64,000 bases of DNA from Staphylococcus shinii (GCF_017583065.1 NZ_JAGEVL010000007.1:1-64000); one strand, 5' to 3'. Shown: positions 1-9,314, numbered from the stretch's first letter. The notes: generated by a model not told the origin, from the sequence alone. A program made the numbers and translations.

Positions 1-205
1 AAATGACTAAGGTAATAAAGGTTCGCCTGAGCAAAAGCTCATGCATAAAAGCACCTAAGTCATAAAATGACTAAGGTAATAGAGGTTCGCCTGAGCAAAA
101 GCTCATGCATAAAAGCACCTAAGTCATAAAATGACTAAGGTAATAAAGGTTCGCCTGAGCAAAAGCTCATGCATAAAAGCACCTAAGTCATAAAATGACT
201 AAGGT
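1..205. repeat. 64-bp direct tandem repeat, three full copies plus a partial one
   Basis: Three near-identical 64-base units begin at 1, 65 and 129; a fourth starts at 193 and diverges after about 13 bases. Only one base differs between the full units (aataaagg versus aatagagg). Each unit contains the small hairpin GAGC-aaaa-GCTC and is flanked by arms ATGACTAAGGT and ACCTAAGTCAT, which are inverted repeats with one mismatch. The array may continue to the left of the window. Confidence 0.95.
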
Positions 206-212
206 GCTTTAA
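177..212 (-). terminator. Hairpin at the end of the M20 amidohydrolase gene, merged with the repeat array
   Basis: AAAGCACCTAAGTCAT and ATGACTAAGGTGCTTT form a 16-bp inverted repeat with one central mismatch. It overlaps the 3' end of the amidohydrolase gene. One arm is the end of a 64-bp repeat unit, so the array may have grown by duplication of terminator sequence. Confidence 0.5.
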
Positions 213-1377
213 TAATTACTTTTTCGAGTTCTAATATTTTTAAGAATTCGCTTGTTGCGTATTTCATCGCTTTTTCATCAATATTAAAACACGGGCTATG
301 ATGTGGGTGTACGGCATCGATTTCAGGATTGCCACATCCAGTTAAAAAGAATGCGCCAGGACGTACTTTTAAATAGTGAGAGAAGTCCTCGCCAATCATC
401 ATTAGATCTGACTCATTAAATCTTAAGTTCATATCATTAGCAGCTCGTTTAACTATTTCATAGTTGTTTGGATGATTGTGTACAGGTAAATAACCTTTAA
501 TATAGTCAAAGTCATATGTTATGTCATTGGCCACGGCCAAGCCTTGTAGCAATTTCTCCATTTTAGTCATAACATGAGTTTGAATTTCTGTATCAAATGT
601 GCGTACAGTCCCTTTACAAAATGCAGAATCTGGAATAATATTATCCGCGGAACCTGCTTGTACCATGCCGAAACTAATCACAGCTTGTTTTACTGGGTCA
701 ATAGTACGGGATACAATTTTTTGTGCACTCATAATGAACTCTGCCATAATCACAACAGGATCTATCGTTTCTTGTGGCTTAGCACCATGCCCACCCTTAC
801 CTTGAATCGTAATGCTAAATTCATCAGGGGAAGCCATTAATGCACCAGGACGTGAATAAATCGTACCTGTAGGGTATCCAGACCATAAATGATTGCCATA
901 TATCTTATCAACGTCTTGTAGACAGTCATCATCAATCATTTCTTGAGAGCCACCTGGCATAATTTCTTCGCCATATTGAAAGATTAATACCACATCACCA
1001 TTTAAAGAGGATAAATGGTTTTCAATAATCTCTGCAACACCTAATAAGATTGCCGTATGTCCATCATGCCCACATGCATGCATAACACCTGGGTTTTTAG
1101 ATTTATAGTCTACATTTGTTAATTCTTCTATAGGTAATGCATCAAAATCTGCACGAAGTGCAACAGTAGGGCCATCACCATGCCCTTTAAACGTAGCCAC
1201 GATACCATTACGTCCTACAGGTGTACGAATTTCACATGATAATTGACTTAATTGATTAAGTATAAAGTCACGTGTGTGATATTCCTCAAACGATAATTCG
1301 GGATATTGGTGAAGGTAACGTCGAACTTGTACCATTCTACTTTCTTTTTGTTGTGCTAGTTGAAACCAATCAAACAA
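199..1377 (-). CDS. M20 family metallopeptidase / amidohydrolase
   Basis: Predicted cytosolic zinc-dependent hydrolase of the M20 (hippurate hydrolase / N-acyl amino acid amidohydrolase) family, expected to release amino acids from N-acyl or dipeptide-like substrates. Seen in the protein: HQYPELSF near the N-terminus, the metal motif HACGHDGH, the GEE catalytic motif and a C-terminal GEDFSHY motif. Length (about 392 residues) is normal. Start choice: an ATG at 1401 lies only a few bases below a TATAAT-like box (1410-1415) and has no ribosome binding site, whereas GGAAGAAGGG precedes a TTG at 1377 at good spacing, so the TTG is preferred. The gene is alone and divergent from kbl. Substrate unknown. 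Confidence 0.88.
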   Translation of the reverse strand: MFDWFQLAQQKESRMVQVRRYLHQYPELSFEEYHTRDFILNQLSQLSCEIRTPVGRNGIVATFKGHGDGPTVALRADFDALPIEELTNVDYKSKNPGVMHACGHDGHTAILLGVAEIIENHLSSLNGDVVLIFQYGEEIMPGGSQEMIDDDCLQDVDKIYGNHLWSGYPTGTIYSRPGALMASPDEFSITIQGKGGHGAKPQETIDPVVIMAEFIMSAQKIVSRTIDPVKQAVISFGMVQAGSADNIIPDSAFCKGTVRTFDTEIQTHVMTKMEKLLQGLAVANDITYDFDYIKGYLPVHNHPNNYEIVKRAANDMNLRFNESDLMMIGEDFSHYLKVRPGAFFLTGCGNPEIDAVHPHHSPCFNIDEKAMKYATSEFLKILELEKVIIKAP

Positions 1378-1568
1378 CTTCAACCCTTCTTCCTTAAGCA
1401 TTTTTAACTATTATACCATTTAATAATGGACAACTGTAGGTGCAATTGATAGGAGATAAATTATATTGTGGGAAATGCATTGTGACGTGTGTTTATAATA
1501 CTTTCCACTTTTATTAAAATAGGTTATGATTAATTTGAAAACTAAGATAATTCAAAGGGGGACTTGCA

Positions 1569-2759
1569 GTGGTTCAGTCACTACATGGCTTTTTAGATGA
1601 AAATATTCAATATTTAAAAGATAATGGATTATATAATGAAATAGATACAATTGAAGGTGCAAATGGCCCTGAAATTTCTATTAACGGGAAAAATTATGTA
1701 AACTTATCTTCCAATAATTATTTAGGACTAGCAACAGACGAAGACTTAAAGCAAGCAGCAAAAGATGCAATCGATACACACGGTGTTGGTGCCGGTGCGG
1801 TACGTTCAATCAACGGTACTTTAGACGTGCATGATGAATTAGAACAAACACTTGCAGAGTTCAAAGGAACTGAAGCAGCTATTGCATATCAATCAGGATT
1901 CAACTGTAATATGGCAGCTATTTCAGCAGTTATGAACAAAAATGATGCTATTCTGTCAGATGAATTAAACCATGCTTCTATCATTGATGGTTGTCGTTTG
2001 TCTAAAGCAAAGATTATTCGCGTAAACCACTCAGATATGGAAGATTTACGTGCTAAAGCGAAAGAAGCTGTAGAATCTGGTCAATATAATAAAGTAATGT
2101 ATATCACTGATGGTGTATTTAGTATGGACGGTGACGTAGCTAAGTTACCAGAAATCGTTGAAATTGCAGAAGAATTTGGTTTAATTACTTATGTCGATGA
2201 TGCTCATGGTTCAGGCGTAATGGGTAAAGGTGCAGGAACAGTTAAGCATTTTGGATTACAAGATAAGATTGATTTCCAAATTGGTACGTTATCAAAAGCA
2301 ATAGGTGTTGTTGGTGGATACGTAGCAGGTACTAAATCACTAATTGATTGGTTAAAAGCACAATCTAGACCATTTTTATTCTCAACATCATTAGCTCCTG
2401 GAGATACAAAAGCAATTACAGAAGCTGTGAAGAAGTTAATGGCATCTACCGAATTGCATGATAAACTTTGGGAAAATGGTAATTACTTAAAAGAAGGATT
2501 ACAAAAATTAGGCTTCGATATCGGTAACTCAGAATCACCAATCACACCTGTAATTATTGGTGATGAGAAGGAAACACAAGCCTTTAGTAGTCGCTTGAAA
2601 GATGAAGGCGTCTACGTGAAATCAATCGTTTTTCCAACGGTTCCTAAAGGTACTGGACGTGTACGTAATATGCCTACAGCAGCTCACACAAAAGAAATGT
2701 TAGATAAAGCTTTAGCTGCTTTTGAAAAAGTTGGTAAAGAACTAGGTACAATTAAATAA
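1569..2759 (+). CDS. kbl: 2-amino-3-ketobutyrate CoA ligase (glycine C-acetyltransferase)
   Basis: PLP-dependent alpha-oxoamine synthase. Kbl cleaves 2-amino-3-ketobutyrate, made from threonine, with CoA to give glycine and acetyl-CoA. The 396-residue protein shows the family landmarks: [16 protein letters not shown]-like [13 protein letters not shown], the PLP-contacting DDAHGSG, and the Schiff-base lysine in GTLSKAIG. It starts at GTG behind AAAGGGGG. No threonine dehydrogenase gene lies next to it in this window. Related synthases (BioF, HemA) share the fold, but overall character and length favour Kbl. Confidence 0.9.
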   Translation: MVQSLHGFLDENIQYLKDNGLYNEIDTIEGANGPEISINGKNYVNLSSNNYLGLATDEDLKQAAKDAIDTHGVGAGAVRSINGTLDVHDELEQTLAEFKGTEAAIAYQSGFNCNMAAISAVMNKNDAILSDELNHASIIDGCRLSKAKIIRVNHSDMEDLRAKAKEAVESGQYNKVMYITDGVFSMDGDVAKLPEIVEIAEEFGLITYVDDAHGSGVMGKGAGTVKHFGLQDKIDFQIGTLSKAIGVVGGYVAGTKSLIDWLKAQSRPFLFSTSLAPGDTKAITEAVKKLMASTELHDKLWENGNYLKEGLQKLGFDIGNSESPITPVIIGDEKETQAFSSRLKDEGVYVKSIVFPTVPKGTGRVRNMPTAAHTKEMLDKALAAFEKVGKELGTIK

Positions 2760-2809
2760 TAATCATACAAGTCATTTATTGAAAATGTGCTCGATTGTGT
2801 TGATGATAG

Positions 2810-2860
2810 CGAGGCAAAATTCTAGTTGCATAACTTAGAATTCTGCCTCGTTTTATTTTT
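2810..2860 (+). terminator. Rho-independent terminator after kbl
   Basis: A stem of CGAGGCAAAATTCTA pairs with TAGAATTCTGCCTCG across a 10-base loop, with a single unpaired base, followed by TTTTATTTTT. Confidence 0.9.
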
Positions 2861-2920
2861 AATGTATAATAATCAAATAAATGTAATGATATAAGGTTGA
2901 AAATAGAGGTGGAATTAACA

Positions 2921-3412
2921 ATGCAACTTATTATTATTAGGGGTAATTCTGGTAGTGGCAAATCAACAATTGCTAAACGAATACAACAGTATTTAGGAGA
3001 GGGCGTAATGTTGATAGGTCAAGATGAAGTACGCAGACAAATGCTTAATGTTCATGACCGACCTGGTAATTTAGCAATTCAATTAATAGAAGAAATCGTA
3101 ACTTATGGCATTAATCATTGTAACTATGTCATACTAGAAGGCATTTTAAATAAATATAAGTATGGGACGATGCTCAACAACTTTTTTGAAAAGCCTAACG
3201 TCAATGTGCACGTGTATTATTTTAATCTTTCATTTCAAGAAACAGTTCGTAGACATCATACGAAACAGCAGACAGATTTTGATGAAAATGCGATGTCAAA
3301 GTGGTTTGTGCCGCAAGACACATTGAACATCCAAGGAGAAATATGTATTACCGAATCGATGAGTGAGGATTATATTATAAATATGATACTTAAAGATATA
3401 GGCGTATTATAA
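2921..3412 (+). CDS. P-loop kinase-like ATP/GTP-binding protein
   Basis: Small (163 residues) predicted cytosolic NTP-binding protein with Walker A GNSGSGKST near the N-terminus and the look of an uncharacterised AAA/zeta-toxin-like or chloramphenicol-phosphotransferase-like kinase (QDEVRR after strand 2, RRHHTK lid-like segment). The ATG at 2921 has AGAGGTGG at ideal distance; a TTG upstream at 2897 does not. The gene stands alone after the kbl terminator. No antitoxin partner is adjacent, so a toxin role is not supported. Substrate unknown. Confidence 0.75.
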   Translation: MQLIIIRGNSGSGKSTIAKRIQQYLGEGVMLIGQDEVRRQMLNVHDRPGNLAIQLIEEIVTYGINHCNYVILEGILNKYKYGTMLNNFFEKPNVNVHVYYFNLSFQETVRRHHTKQQTDFDENAMSKWFVPQDTLNIQGEICITESMSEDYIINMILKDIGVL

Positions 3413-3540
3413 TTCAATTCATTTAAACGACTTTATCTACTGCAAAGAAAACAAAACGGGCATTAATTTATGTTAAAGTGATTTTGCTGTATTAAGCAAT
3501 TTTATCACGGATGCCTAAGCTAAAATGGTTAATATAAAAG

Positions 3541-3570
3541 TTAGGCATGAGTTCCACAGCTCATGCCTAA
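3541..3570. repeat. Perfect 11-bp inverted repeat
   Basis: TTAGGCATGAG and CTCATGCCTAA flank an 8-base loop. No U-run follows on either strand, so it is more likely an interspersed hairpin element than a terminator. It lies between the converging kinase gene and the 3705 membrane protein gene. Confidence 0.8.
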
Positions 3571-3625
3571 GAGTAAGTAATCTACAAAAACTATAGAACT
3601 TGCTTAAGTTCTACTAAGCTATAAA

Positions 3626-3690
3626 GTTGGAACGCCTGAACAAATGTTCATGTGTAACAACCGCTAACTGAATAAACTAAGAATTGGATC
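3626..3690. repeat. Diverged relative of the 64-bp repeat at the window start
   Basis: The stretch GCCTGAACAAATGTTCATG followed by TAAC, CTAA and AAACTAAG blocks matches the 64-bp unit (GCCTGAGCAAAAGCTCATG, TAAA, CCTAA, ACTAAGG) in order and spacing. The hairpin GAAC-aaat-GTTC has compensatory changes relative to GAGC-aaaa-GCTC. Confidence 0.6.
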
Positions 3691-3704
3691 TTTAAAGGTT
3701 ATTG

Positions 3705-4157
3705 CTATTTAAATGGATTTATTTTTGCTTTAGTATTATCTCGGCTTTCTTTATTTTGCATAAAAGGAATTGCAAACCATAAAATATGAAGCATACTTGC
3801 TAATATTACAAGTATAATTGGAATGAATATTTCAATTATACTAATGTTTATAACAAAAGATGCTAAGATAAATGCTGTTATAGAAGGCACAGCACAGACA
3901 ACAACAACGGTTAATAAAACAAACTGAACCACTTGTGTAGCAACAGGACTATAAATGTCCAAAATTAAAATTGCAATGTAAAATAGCGTAATAAATACGA
4001 GTAACAAAATAATCCATCCTGTTGCCATTCCGCCTTGAGTTTTAATGTAATCTTGGTAAGGCGGAAGTGTAGGTAAAATAAATAGAATCATAGCTGACAA
4101 CCATGACAAAATACCGAAAAACATAAAGAAAATTTTTGACGTGTCTGTTTTATTCAT
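3705..4157 (-). CDS. Small integral membrane protein of unknown function
   Basis: A 150-residue very hydrophobic protein with about four predicted transmembrane segments (around residues 10-30, 45-65, 75-100 and 105-135) and a polar Lys/Asn-rich C-terminal tail. The ATG at 4157 is preceded by AGGAGG nine bases upstream; a TTG further upstream abuts that site and is unlikely. No family recognised. The gene is divergent from the GNAT gene at 4423, and a CcpA-box-like site lies between them. Confidence 0.7.
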   Translation of the reverse strand: MNKTDTSKIFFMFFGILSWLSAMILFILPTLPPYQDYIKTQGGMATGWIILLLVFITLFYIAILILDIYSPVATQVVQFVLLTVVVVCAVPSITAFILASFVINISIIEIFIPIILVILASMLHILWFAIPFMQNKESRDNTKAKINPFK

Positions 4158-4249
4158 AAATAACAACCTCCTAAGATATGAAATCTCTATTGGCTATAGT
4201 AAATATTATTTGTAGATATCAATAAGACAGTACAAGTTGCTTTTATAAA

Positions 4250-4263
4250 TGATAACGCTTTCA
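4250..4263. promoter_or_regulatory. Candidate CcpA box (cre)
   Basis: TGATAACGCTTTCA fits the published cre consensus TGWNANCGNTNWCA at every position. It lies in the divergent intergenic region between the small membrane protein and the first GNAT gene, so it could act on either. Inference only. Confidence 0.45.
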
Positions 4264-4422
4264 TAACTTTATATACCCCTTTAAAGAAAGTTTTAACGCA
4301 TAGTAAAAAGGTAATATATTAATAATACTGTAGTAGATTCATTTTATTATTATAAAAATTTACAATTTAACTCTTTAAATGATGTTATTACAGTGAAGAA
4401 GCGTGTAATAAGGGGATAGTTA

Positions 4423-4995
4423 ATGAATAAAAATTTATGGTTGCATTTCACAACACAACGTCTTATCATTAGACCGTTGGAAGAAAAAGATTATGAATCA
4501 TGGTTACAAGGTTTTGTAAACCGAAAGCCATCTCAATATAAGCATGATAAGGGCCAATTAGATATGTCAGAGGCCACTGAACCGTGGTTTGCGGCTTTGG
4601 TAACTAGACAGCAAGAAGCAATTGAATCGGATGATTTATATATCTTTGGTATCTTTGATAAAGCACACAATCACTTGGGAATGCTTAATATCAAAAATTT
4701 AAGCCGTGATAATTTTCAGTGGGCTGAGATTGGATATTTTATTCATAACCAGCATTGGCATCAAGGCTATGCTTACGAAGCATTAACAGAATTAATAAAA
4801 CAAACTCGTGATACACTGAAATTTCATAGAATTGAGGCCCATATCAATATTGACAACCCGAGGTCTGTAAATTTAATTGAAAAAGTAGGATTCCAATTTG
4901 AATGTATCCGCAAGGGTTTTATTTTTGAAAATGGACAATGGACTGATCATTACGTTTATTATTTAAATACGCATGATGAAATATTAAAAATGTAA
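4423..4995 (+). CDS. GNAT acetyltransferase, RimJ/RimL type
   Basis: A 190-residue N-acetyltransferase of the RimJ/RimL-like GNAT group, expected to move acetyl from acetyl-CoA to a protein N-terminus or small amine. Visible features are the N-terminal strand TTQRLIIRPLEEKDYESW, the central WAEIGYFIH strand, the acetyl-CoA loop QGYAYEAL and the C-terminal IEKVGFQFE, where family members usually have NxxSxxxxxKxGF. It starts behind AAGGGG. Twenty-four bases separate it from a second GNAT gene and the two are probably co-transcribed. Substrate unknown. Confidence 0.85.
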   Translation: MNKNLWLHFTTQRLIIRPLEEKDYESWLQGFVNRKPSQYKHDKGQLDMSEATEPWFAALVTRQQEAIESDDLYIFGIFDKAHNHLGMLNIKNLSRDNFQWAEIGYFIHNQHWHQGYAYEALTELIKQTRDTLKFHRIEAHINIDNPRSVNLIEKVGFQFECIRKGFIFENGQWTDHYVYYLNTHDEILKM

Positions 4996-5019
4996 ACCAA
5001 GAAAGGAAGGAGTGTCAAC

Positions 5020-5523
5020 ATGGAGTTTAGAGAATTAACAATGGGAGACGAAATGATGTATTGTGATTATATGAGAGAGTGGATTGATCACGATGAGAAA
5101 GTTGTACCTGAAATCACTAACATTACAAAATATAATAATTTTGAAGATTTAGTACATGAATTAGAGGATAATAAATCACATGATGCATCAGTAGACAATA
5201 CGACGTTATTTTTAATCGATGACGATGAAATTATCGGTGCGGCAAATATTCGCCATAATTTAAATGAACAACTTAAAACAGTTGGTGGCCATGTTGGCTA
5301 TGGCATCCGAAAGAAACACCGCGGCAAAGGCTTTGGTAATAAATTATTGAAAAAATCTTTAGATTATTTATCAAGAATTGGCGTACAAGAAGCATTAATT
5401 ACATGTGAGAAGGAAAACAACGCCTCAGCGGCCGTCATTAAACATAATGGTGGAGAAGAAATTGAAGCTTCAACATTAGAAGATGGTACAGTAATACGTC
5501 GTTTCCAGATTGAAATCGCCTAA
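5020..5523 (+). CDS. GNAT acetyltransferase
   Basis: A 167-residue GNAT protein. The acetyl-CoA-binding P-loop-like motif appears as GIRKKHRGKGFGNKLL, followed by a helix and ALITCEKENNASAAVIKHNGG, which is typical of the motif-B end of this family. The start ATG has AAAGGAAGGAG upstream. It follows the RimJ/RimL-type gene and ends at a strong terminator. The protein is rich in Asp/Glu in its first half. Substrate not predictable. Confidence 0.85.
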   Translation: MEFRELTMGDEMMYCDYMREWIDHDEKVVPEITNITKYNNFEDLVHELEDNKSHDASVDNTTLFLIDDDEIIGAANIRHNLNEQLKTVGGHVGYGIRKKHRGKGFGNKLLKKSLDYLSRIGVQEALITCEKENNASAAVIKHNGGEEIEASTLEDGTVIRRFQIEIA

Positions 5524-5573
5524 TAATTAATTACAGAATATAAAACCTAATTTAAATTATGTAACAATAAATT

Positions 5574-5610
5574 CACCGGCAAGAGTCTTATGACTTTTGT
5601 CGGTGTTTTT
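5574..5610 (+). terminator. Rho-independent terminator after the GNAT pair
   Basis: CACCGGCAAGAGTC pairs with GACTTTTGTCGGTG around a short loop and is followed by TTTTTTG. Confidence 0.92.
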
Positions 5611-5922
5611 TGTTGTTTTAACTGTCGAACATCAAGTACACGGTTTATTATGATTAAAGATATTTGTGTAAAATAACTCTTTTATGTTAAAACTATTTAA
5701 AAATTTTATAAAAAAACAGATATTAATAAAAATCTAATAAAAAACAATTATTGTTAACAATAAAGATTAAATCTAAAATCAAATGTATGTTTATAGTAAA
5801 ATATATAGATTTTAATAAAGCGATACAGTATAATATAACCTAAATGATTTTTTTGATATTTTTTTATTATAAGAGTGAAATGTTCATAAGGGCGAAATAA
5901 TAAATGAATGGAGGATGCGTTT
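5611..5922. other. Very AT-rich leader region of the surface-polymer locus
   Basis: About 310 bases with hardly any G or C runs separate the GNAT terminator from the glycosyltransferase gene. No open frame with a ribosome binding site and no clear hairpin was seen. It presumably holds the promoter of the polymer genes, and its extreme AT content fits transferred DNA. Confidence 0.5.
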
Positions 5923-8268
5923 ATGAATATCAATATTTTGGGGTTCAATATTTTCGCTAAAGGTGGTACTTCAAGAAGTAACATTAATTTGATTAAATCT
6001 TTTTTAAAGCAGGGGTATATGGTTAATTACTTTAATAATTTAGACTTTGATCAAGATGCAATTACACGTTTATTTATTCATGAAGATATTGATAATGAAA
6101 ACCTAAATATGTATAAATTTAGAGATATAAAATTATTATCTAAATGCGATATATTGATAATAACAAGAGAAGATTTATTTCAGTACGCCAAAGATGTCAA
6201 AGCTATTAATAACGCAACTAAGATTATTGGAGAAATACATGGTCCAATGGAATATATAGATGATTCCATAGATCTTTGCTTAGAAACTATAGACGGTATA
6301 AGAGTTAGTACAGAAGGAATTAAACAGAGGTTTATTTCTAAATATAACTATAAAGCAGTATTTAACAAATATGTTAATGCAGAACATATTAAAATTAAAC
6401 CAGAACCTATAAACACAAAGAGAAATCTTTTAATAAAAGCACGTTTTGAAGATGGCATCAAAGATATTTCGTACGTAATTAAATTGGTGAATTATATCAT
6501 TAAAAATACTAAAAGAGACGATATTCAACTTTATATTGTTGGTTATGGCCCATCAGAAGCATTATATAAAAATCTGATAAATTATTACAACTTACAAGAC
6601 AATATACATATAAACGAGAAAGAACCGCTAAATTATATTTATATTTCATCATCTCCATATGAAACTTTAGGATATTCAATTTTAGAAACACTGGCTAGAG
6701 GCAACAGAGCGCTTATTTATCCAGGTAACGACGGGGTACTCAAAGAAGTTTATGACAAATATTATGGAATTCAATTTTTAGAAAAAAACCTTTCAAGGGA
6801 CAGCAAATTATTGCTTTCTATGTTAAATAATAAATATTCAAAAGAAGATAGACTAACAGATGTTGAAGCTTTAAATTCAGAATTTCTTGATAATGAATAC
6901 AGTATCCAATACTTAGAACAATTTAAAAAAACATCTCAAAATAAACGCCCTCTTGTTCCAACAAAATATAAAAAAAGAGTGCGTCTTAAACCCAAAAATA
7001 AAATTGAAAAATTAGATAATGGCAGGGTTTTATATAAAGATTTAAAAGAAAAGCCCTTTTTGAGTAAGGTGCTAAAGAATAATATTTTCTTCGAAGGATT
7101 AAAAAAATATTATAACAATCGCAAAGAAAGACTTAGTAAGAAAATATTAGATGATATAGAACCAGAAGAAAGCAATGTATTTATTGAATCATTCCATGGT
7201 AATAATTTTAGCGGGGATCCTAAATATATCGCACTTAGTATTCAAAAAAACTACCCACAAAAAAATGTTTTTGTAAGCTCAGCTAATTCTTTAGTAGACA
7301 TTGAAATTAGAAACTACGGCTTTAAACCAATACGTTTTGGAAGTGAGGAATACAAGACTAAATTTAGACAATGTAAGTATGTCTTTATGAATAGTAATTC
7401 ATGGGATAAAGTATATAAACATCCAGATCAAGTATTTGTACAAACTTGGCATGGCTTCCCTTTGAAGAAAATGGTAAATGATTTAGGAGACGAAAAAGAA
7501 CGAAAAGATCAATTAAAAAAATTTAGACCACGTATGAAAAAGTGGGACTATTTATTAACATCTTCAAAAATGAATACGATGTTACTTGAATCTGCATTTA
7601 ATTTAAAAGAAAATAAAAACCTACAAATACTGGACTATGGTGCTCCTAGAAATGAATATTTACTTAACCAAGTAACTATAGATGAACGTAAGAAATTGCA
7701 AAAGAAATATTTATTTACAACAAATGAACATAAGAAATATATCTTATTCTGCCCAACATGGAGAAAAAAAGAAAGAGAAAATTTAACAAGTATTGATTTA
7801 GTTAAATTGTTAGAATCTCTTCCTAAAGAATATGAAATCATTGTTAAATTACATCCAAACGAAGGTTTACTCAGAAGTAAATATAATAGTTTAGATGCTA
7901 GAATACATTGTTTTTATAATGAATTTGTAGATATTCAAGAATTATATATCCTTAGTGAAGCTATGATCACTGATTATTCATCAACAATCTTTGATTTTGC
8001 ACATTTAAATAAGCCAATTCTATTACTACAAGAAGATATAGAGATGTATCAGAAGGACATTGGCTTCTACTTTAATATTTTTGAATTAGGCCACTTCCCA
8101 ATTGTTTCTTTAGACGAAGAAAAACTCGCGCTGCAACTTAAAGGCATGAATTATATGGATTATTCAAAAATCGTGAACCGACTGATTTCAAAAGATAGTA
8201 AAGAAAGTTCGCAACAAATCTTAAAGACTGTTTTTGCAGAAACTAATAGTAATGGGATGGGTAAATAA
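5923..8268 (+). CDS. Fused glycosyltransferase / CDP-glycerol (TagF-type) glycerophosphotransferase
   Basis: A 781-residue two-domain enzyme for a surface glycopolymer (teichoic-acid or capsule type). Residues 1-340 look like a GT4-like glycosyltransferase: GGTSRSN near the start, LLIKARFEDG, and the donor-site ETLGYSILE. Residues about 400-780 match the TagB/TagF polymerase family: QTWHGFPLKKM, ILFCPTWRKKE, IIVKLHPNE with the second key histidine, and ITDYSSTIFDFAH. The ATG at 5923 is chosen because GGAGG precedes it by a good distance; an ATG 15 bases upstream overlaps that site. There are no membrane segments, so it should act on the cytosolic membrane face. It is followed after one base by the XcbB-like gene. 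Confidence 0.85.
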   Translation: MNINILGFNIFAKGGTSRSNINLIKSFLKQGYMVNYFNNLDFDQDAITRLFIHEDIDNENLNMYKFRDIKLLSKCDILIITREDLFQYAKDVKAINNATKIIGEIHGPMEYIDDSIDLCLETIDGIRVSTEGIKQRFISKYNYKAVFNKYVNAEHIKIKPEPINTKRNLLIKARFEDGIKDISYVIKLVNYIIKNTKRDDIQLYIVGYGPSEALYKNLINYYNLQDNIHINEKEPLNYIYISSSPYETLGYSILETLARGNRALIYPGNDGVLKEVYDKYYGIQFLEKNLSRDSKLLLSMLNNKYSKEDRLTDVEALNSEFLDNEYSIQYLEQFKKTSQNKRPLVPTKYKKRVRLKPKNKIEKLDNGRVLYKDLKEKPFLSKVLKNNIFFEGLKKYYNNRKERLSKKILDDIEPEESNVFIESFHGNNFSGDPKYIALSIQKNYPQKNVFVSSANSLVDIEIRNYGFKPIRFGSEEYKTKFRQCKYVFMNSNSWDKVYKHPDQVFVQTWHGFPLKKMVNDLGDEKERKDQLKKFRPRMKKWDYLLTSSKMNTMLLESAFNLKENKNLQILDYGAPRNEYLLNQVTIDERKKLQKKYLFTTNEHKKYILFCPTWRKKERENLTSIDLVKLLESLPKEYEIIVKLHPNEGLLRSKYNSLDARIHCFYNEFVDIQELYILSEAMITDYSSTIFDFAHLNKPILLLQEDIEMYQKDIGFYFNIFELGHFPIVSLDEEKLALQLKGMNYMDYSKIVNRLISKDSKESSQQILKTVFAETNSNGMGK

Positions 8269-8269
8269 C

Positions 8270-9223
8270 ATGAGTACAGAAATGATTTATAGAATCAATG
8301 AGCCAATTGACTTTAATAATGATAAAAGAATATTGATAGATACTGCGAGTAACTTAAACTATTTAGAAATGGTTAGAAAAAAACCTGAACTTCATGAACA
8401 ATATAAGACATTATTAAAAAATGATTATATACTTTATTTTCATCAAGGGACTATTTCTAAATTTTATAAAAGAAAACATGTCAAAGAGCTTTTTCAAAGA
8501 AAAGATTTGAAACAATTTCGTGATCTTTTCTATACTTTAGATGAACCAGAGGGAAGAAAAGTAAATGAAAATGTTCCTAAGAAATTGTTAGTTATTTTTA
8601 CTTGTATGCCTAATTTACAAGAATATGATAGTGCATTGATGCCTAAACGTATGTTTCCTAAATTCTTTGATGGTATTGAGAAGAGTTTAGTAAAAAACGT
8701 TTATACGATGCGTATTATGGATTTGAATGTTTCACATGGTTCTCATTATATTAGTACGACTAATTATCCAGAGTACGAAGAAGATATTCAAGATGCGATT
8801 AGAAATGTCGCGCGTAACTTAGGTATTAAAGATGAAAACGTGGTCCTATACGGTGGGTCGAAAGGCGGGACAGGTGCGCTATATCATGGTTCAGCATTAG
8901 ACTTTAAGACAGTAGCTGTAGATCCAATCGTCAATATAGGTGGCAATTTAGCCCAAAACGATAGACGATTTATGAAAGGATTGAGAAAAGAAGATTTAGT
9001 TCCAACAATTGAGCATTATTTGAAGCAATCAAATCACGCAAAAAAACATGTGATTTGTTGTGATAATGTTAAATATTATTTTGATGAAACAAACCGAATT
9101 GATAGTAAGTTAATTAATAAAATTAACTTAGATGATGATATGATTGTGAACCATCCAGACGTTTCCCGAAACAGCGTGCCAGAACAACTTATGTTGTTAA
9201 ATGAAATGTTATTAGATAAATAA
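8270..9223 (+). CDS. XcbB/CpsF-like capsular polysaccharide biosynthesis protein
   Basis: A 317-residue protein with an alpha/beta-hydrolase-like nucleophile elbow YGGSKGGTGALYHG near residue 200. This resembles the XcbB/CpsF family of capsule proteins and, more remotely, Asp2 of accessory secretion systems. The ATG at 8270 follows the upstream stop by one base and has GGGATGGG as ribosome binding site, so the two genes are translationally linked. No signal peptide or membrane helix is visible. In known loci such proteins act with a phosphotransferase polymerase; whether this one modifies or trims the polymer is not known. Confidence 0.72.
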   Translation: MSTEMIYRINEPIDFNNDKRILIDTASNLNYLEMVRKKPELHEQYKTLLKNDYILYFHQGTISKFYKRKHVKELFQRKDLKQFRDLFYTLDEPEGRKVNENVPKKLLVIFTCMPNLQEYDSALMPKRMFPKFFDGIEKSLVKNVYTMRIMDLNVSHGSHYISTTNYPEYEEDIQDAIRNVARNLGIKDENVVLYGGSKGGTGALYHGSALDFKTVAVDPIVNIGGNLAQNDRRFMKGLRKEDLVPTIEHYLKQSNHAKKHVICCDNVKYYFDETNRIDSKLINKINLDDDMIVNHPDVSRNSVPEQLMLLNEMLLDK

Positions 9224-9299
9224 AATTAATACGTTATAAGAGAAATTGTAGAATGATTGCAGTTTCTCTTTTTTTATTAGCGCAATATCTTCCATGCAA

Positions 9300-9314
9300 A
9301 TGTAAGCGCACACA
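9300..9314. promoter_or_regulatory. CcpA box (cre) upstream of the ketone-body operon
   Basis: ATGTAAGCGCACACA fits WTGNAANCGNWNNCW at all positions. It sits about 30 bases upstream of a TATAAT box (9345-9350), a good place for catabolite repression of the CoA-transferase operon. Confidence 0.6.

Noticed and set aside
1..192. Possible CRISPR array
   Set aside because: The 64-base units follow each other without unique spacers, so this is a simple tandem repeat.
2921..3412. Zeta-type toxin
   Set aside because: Only a generic P-loop is visible and there is no antitoxin gene beside it.
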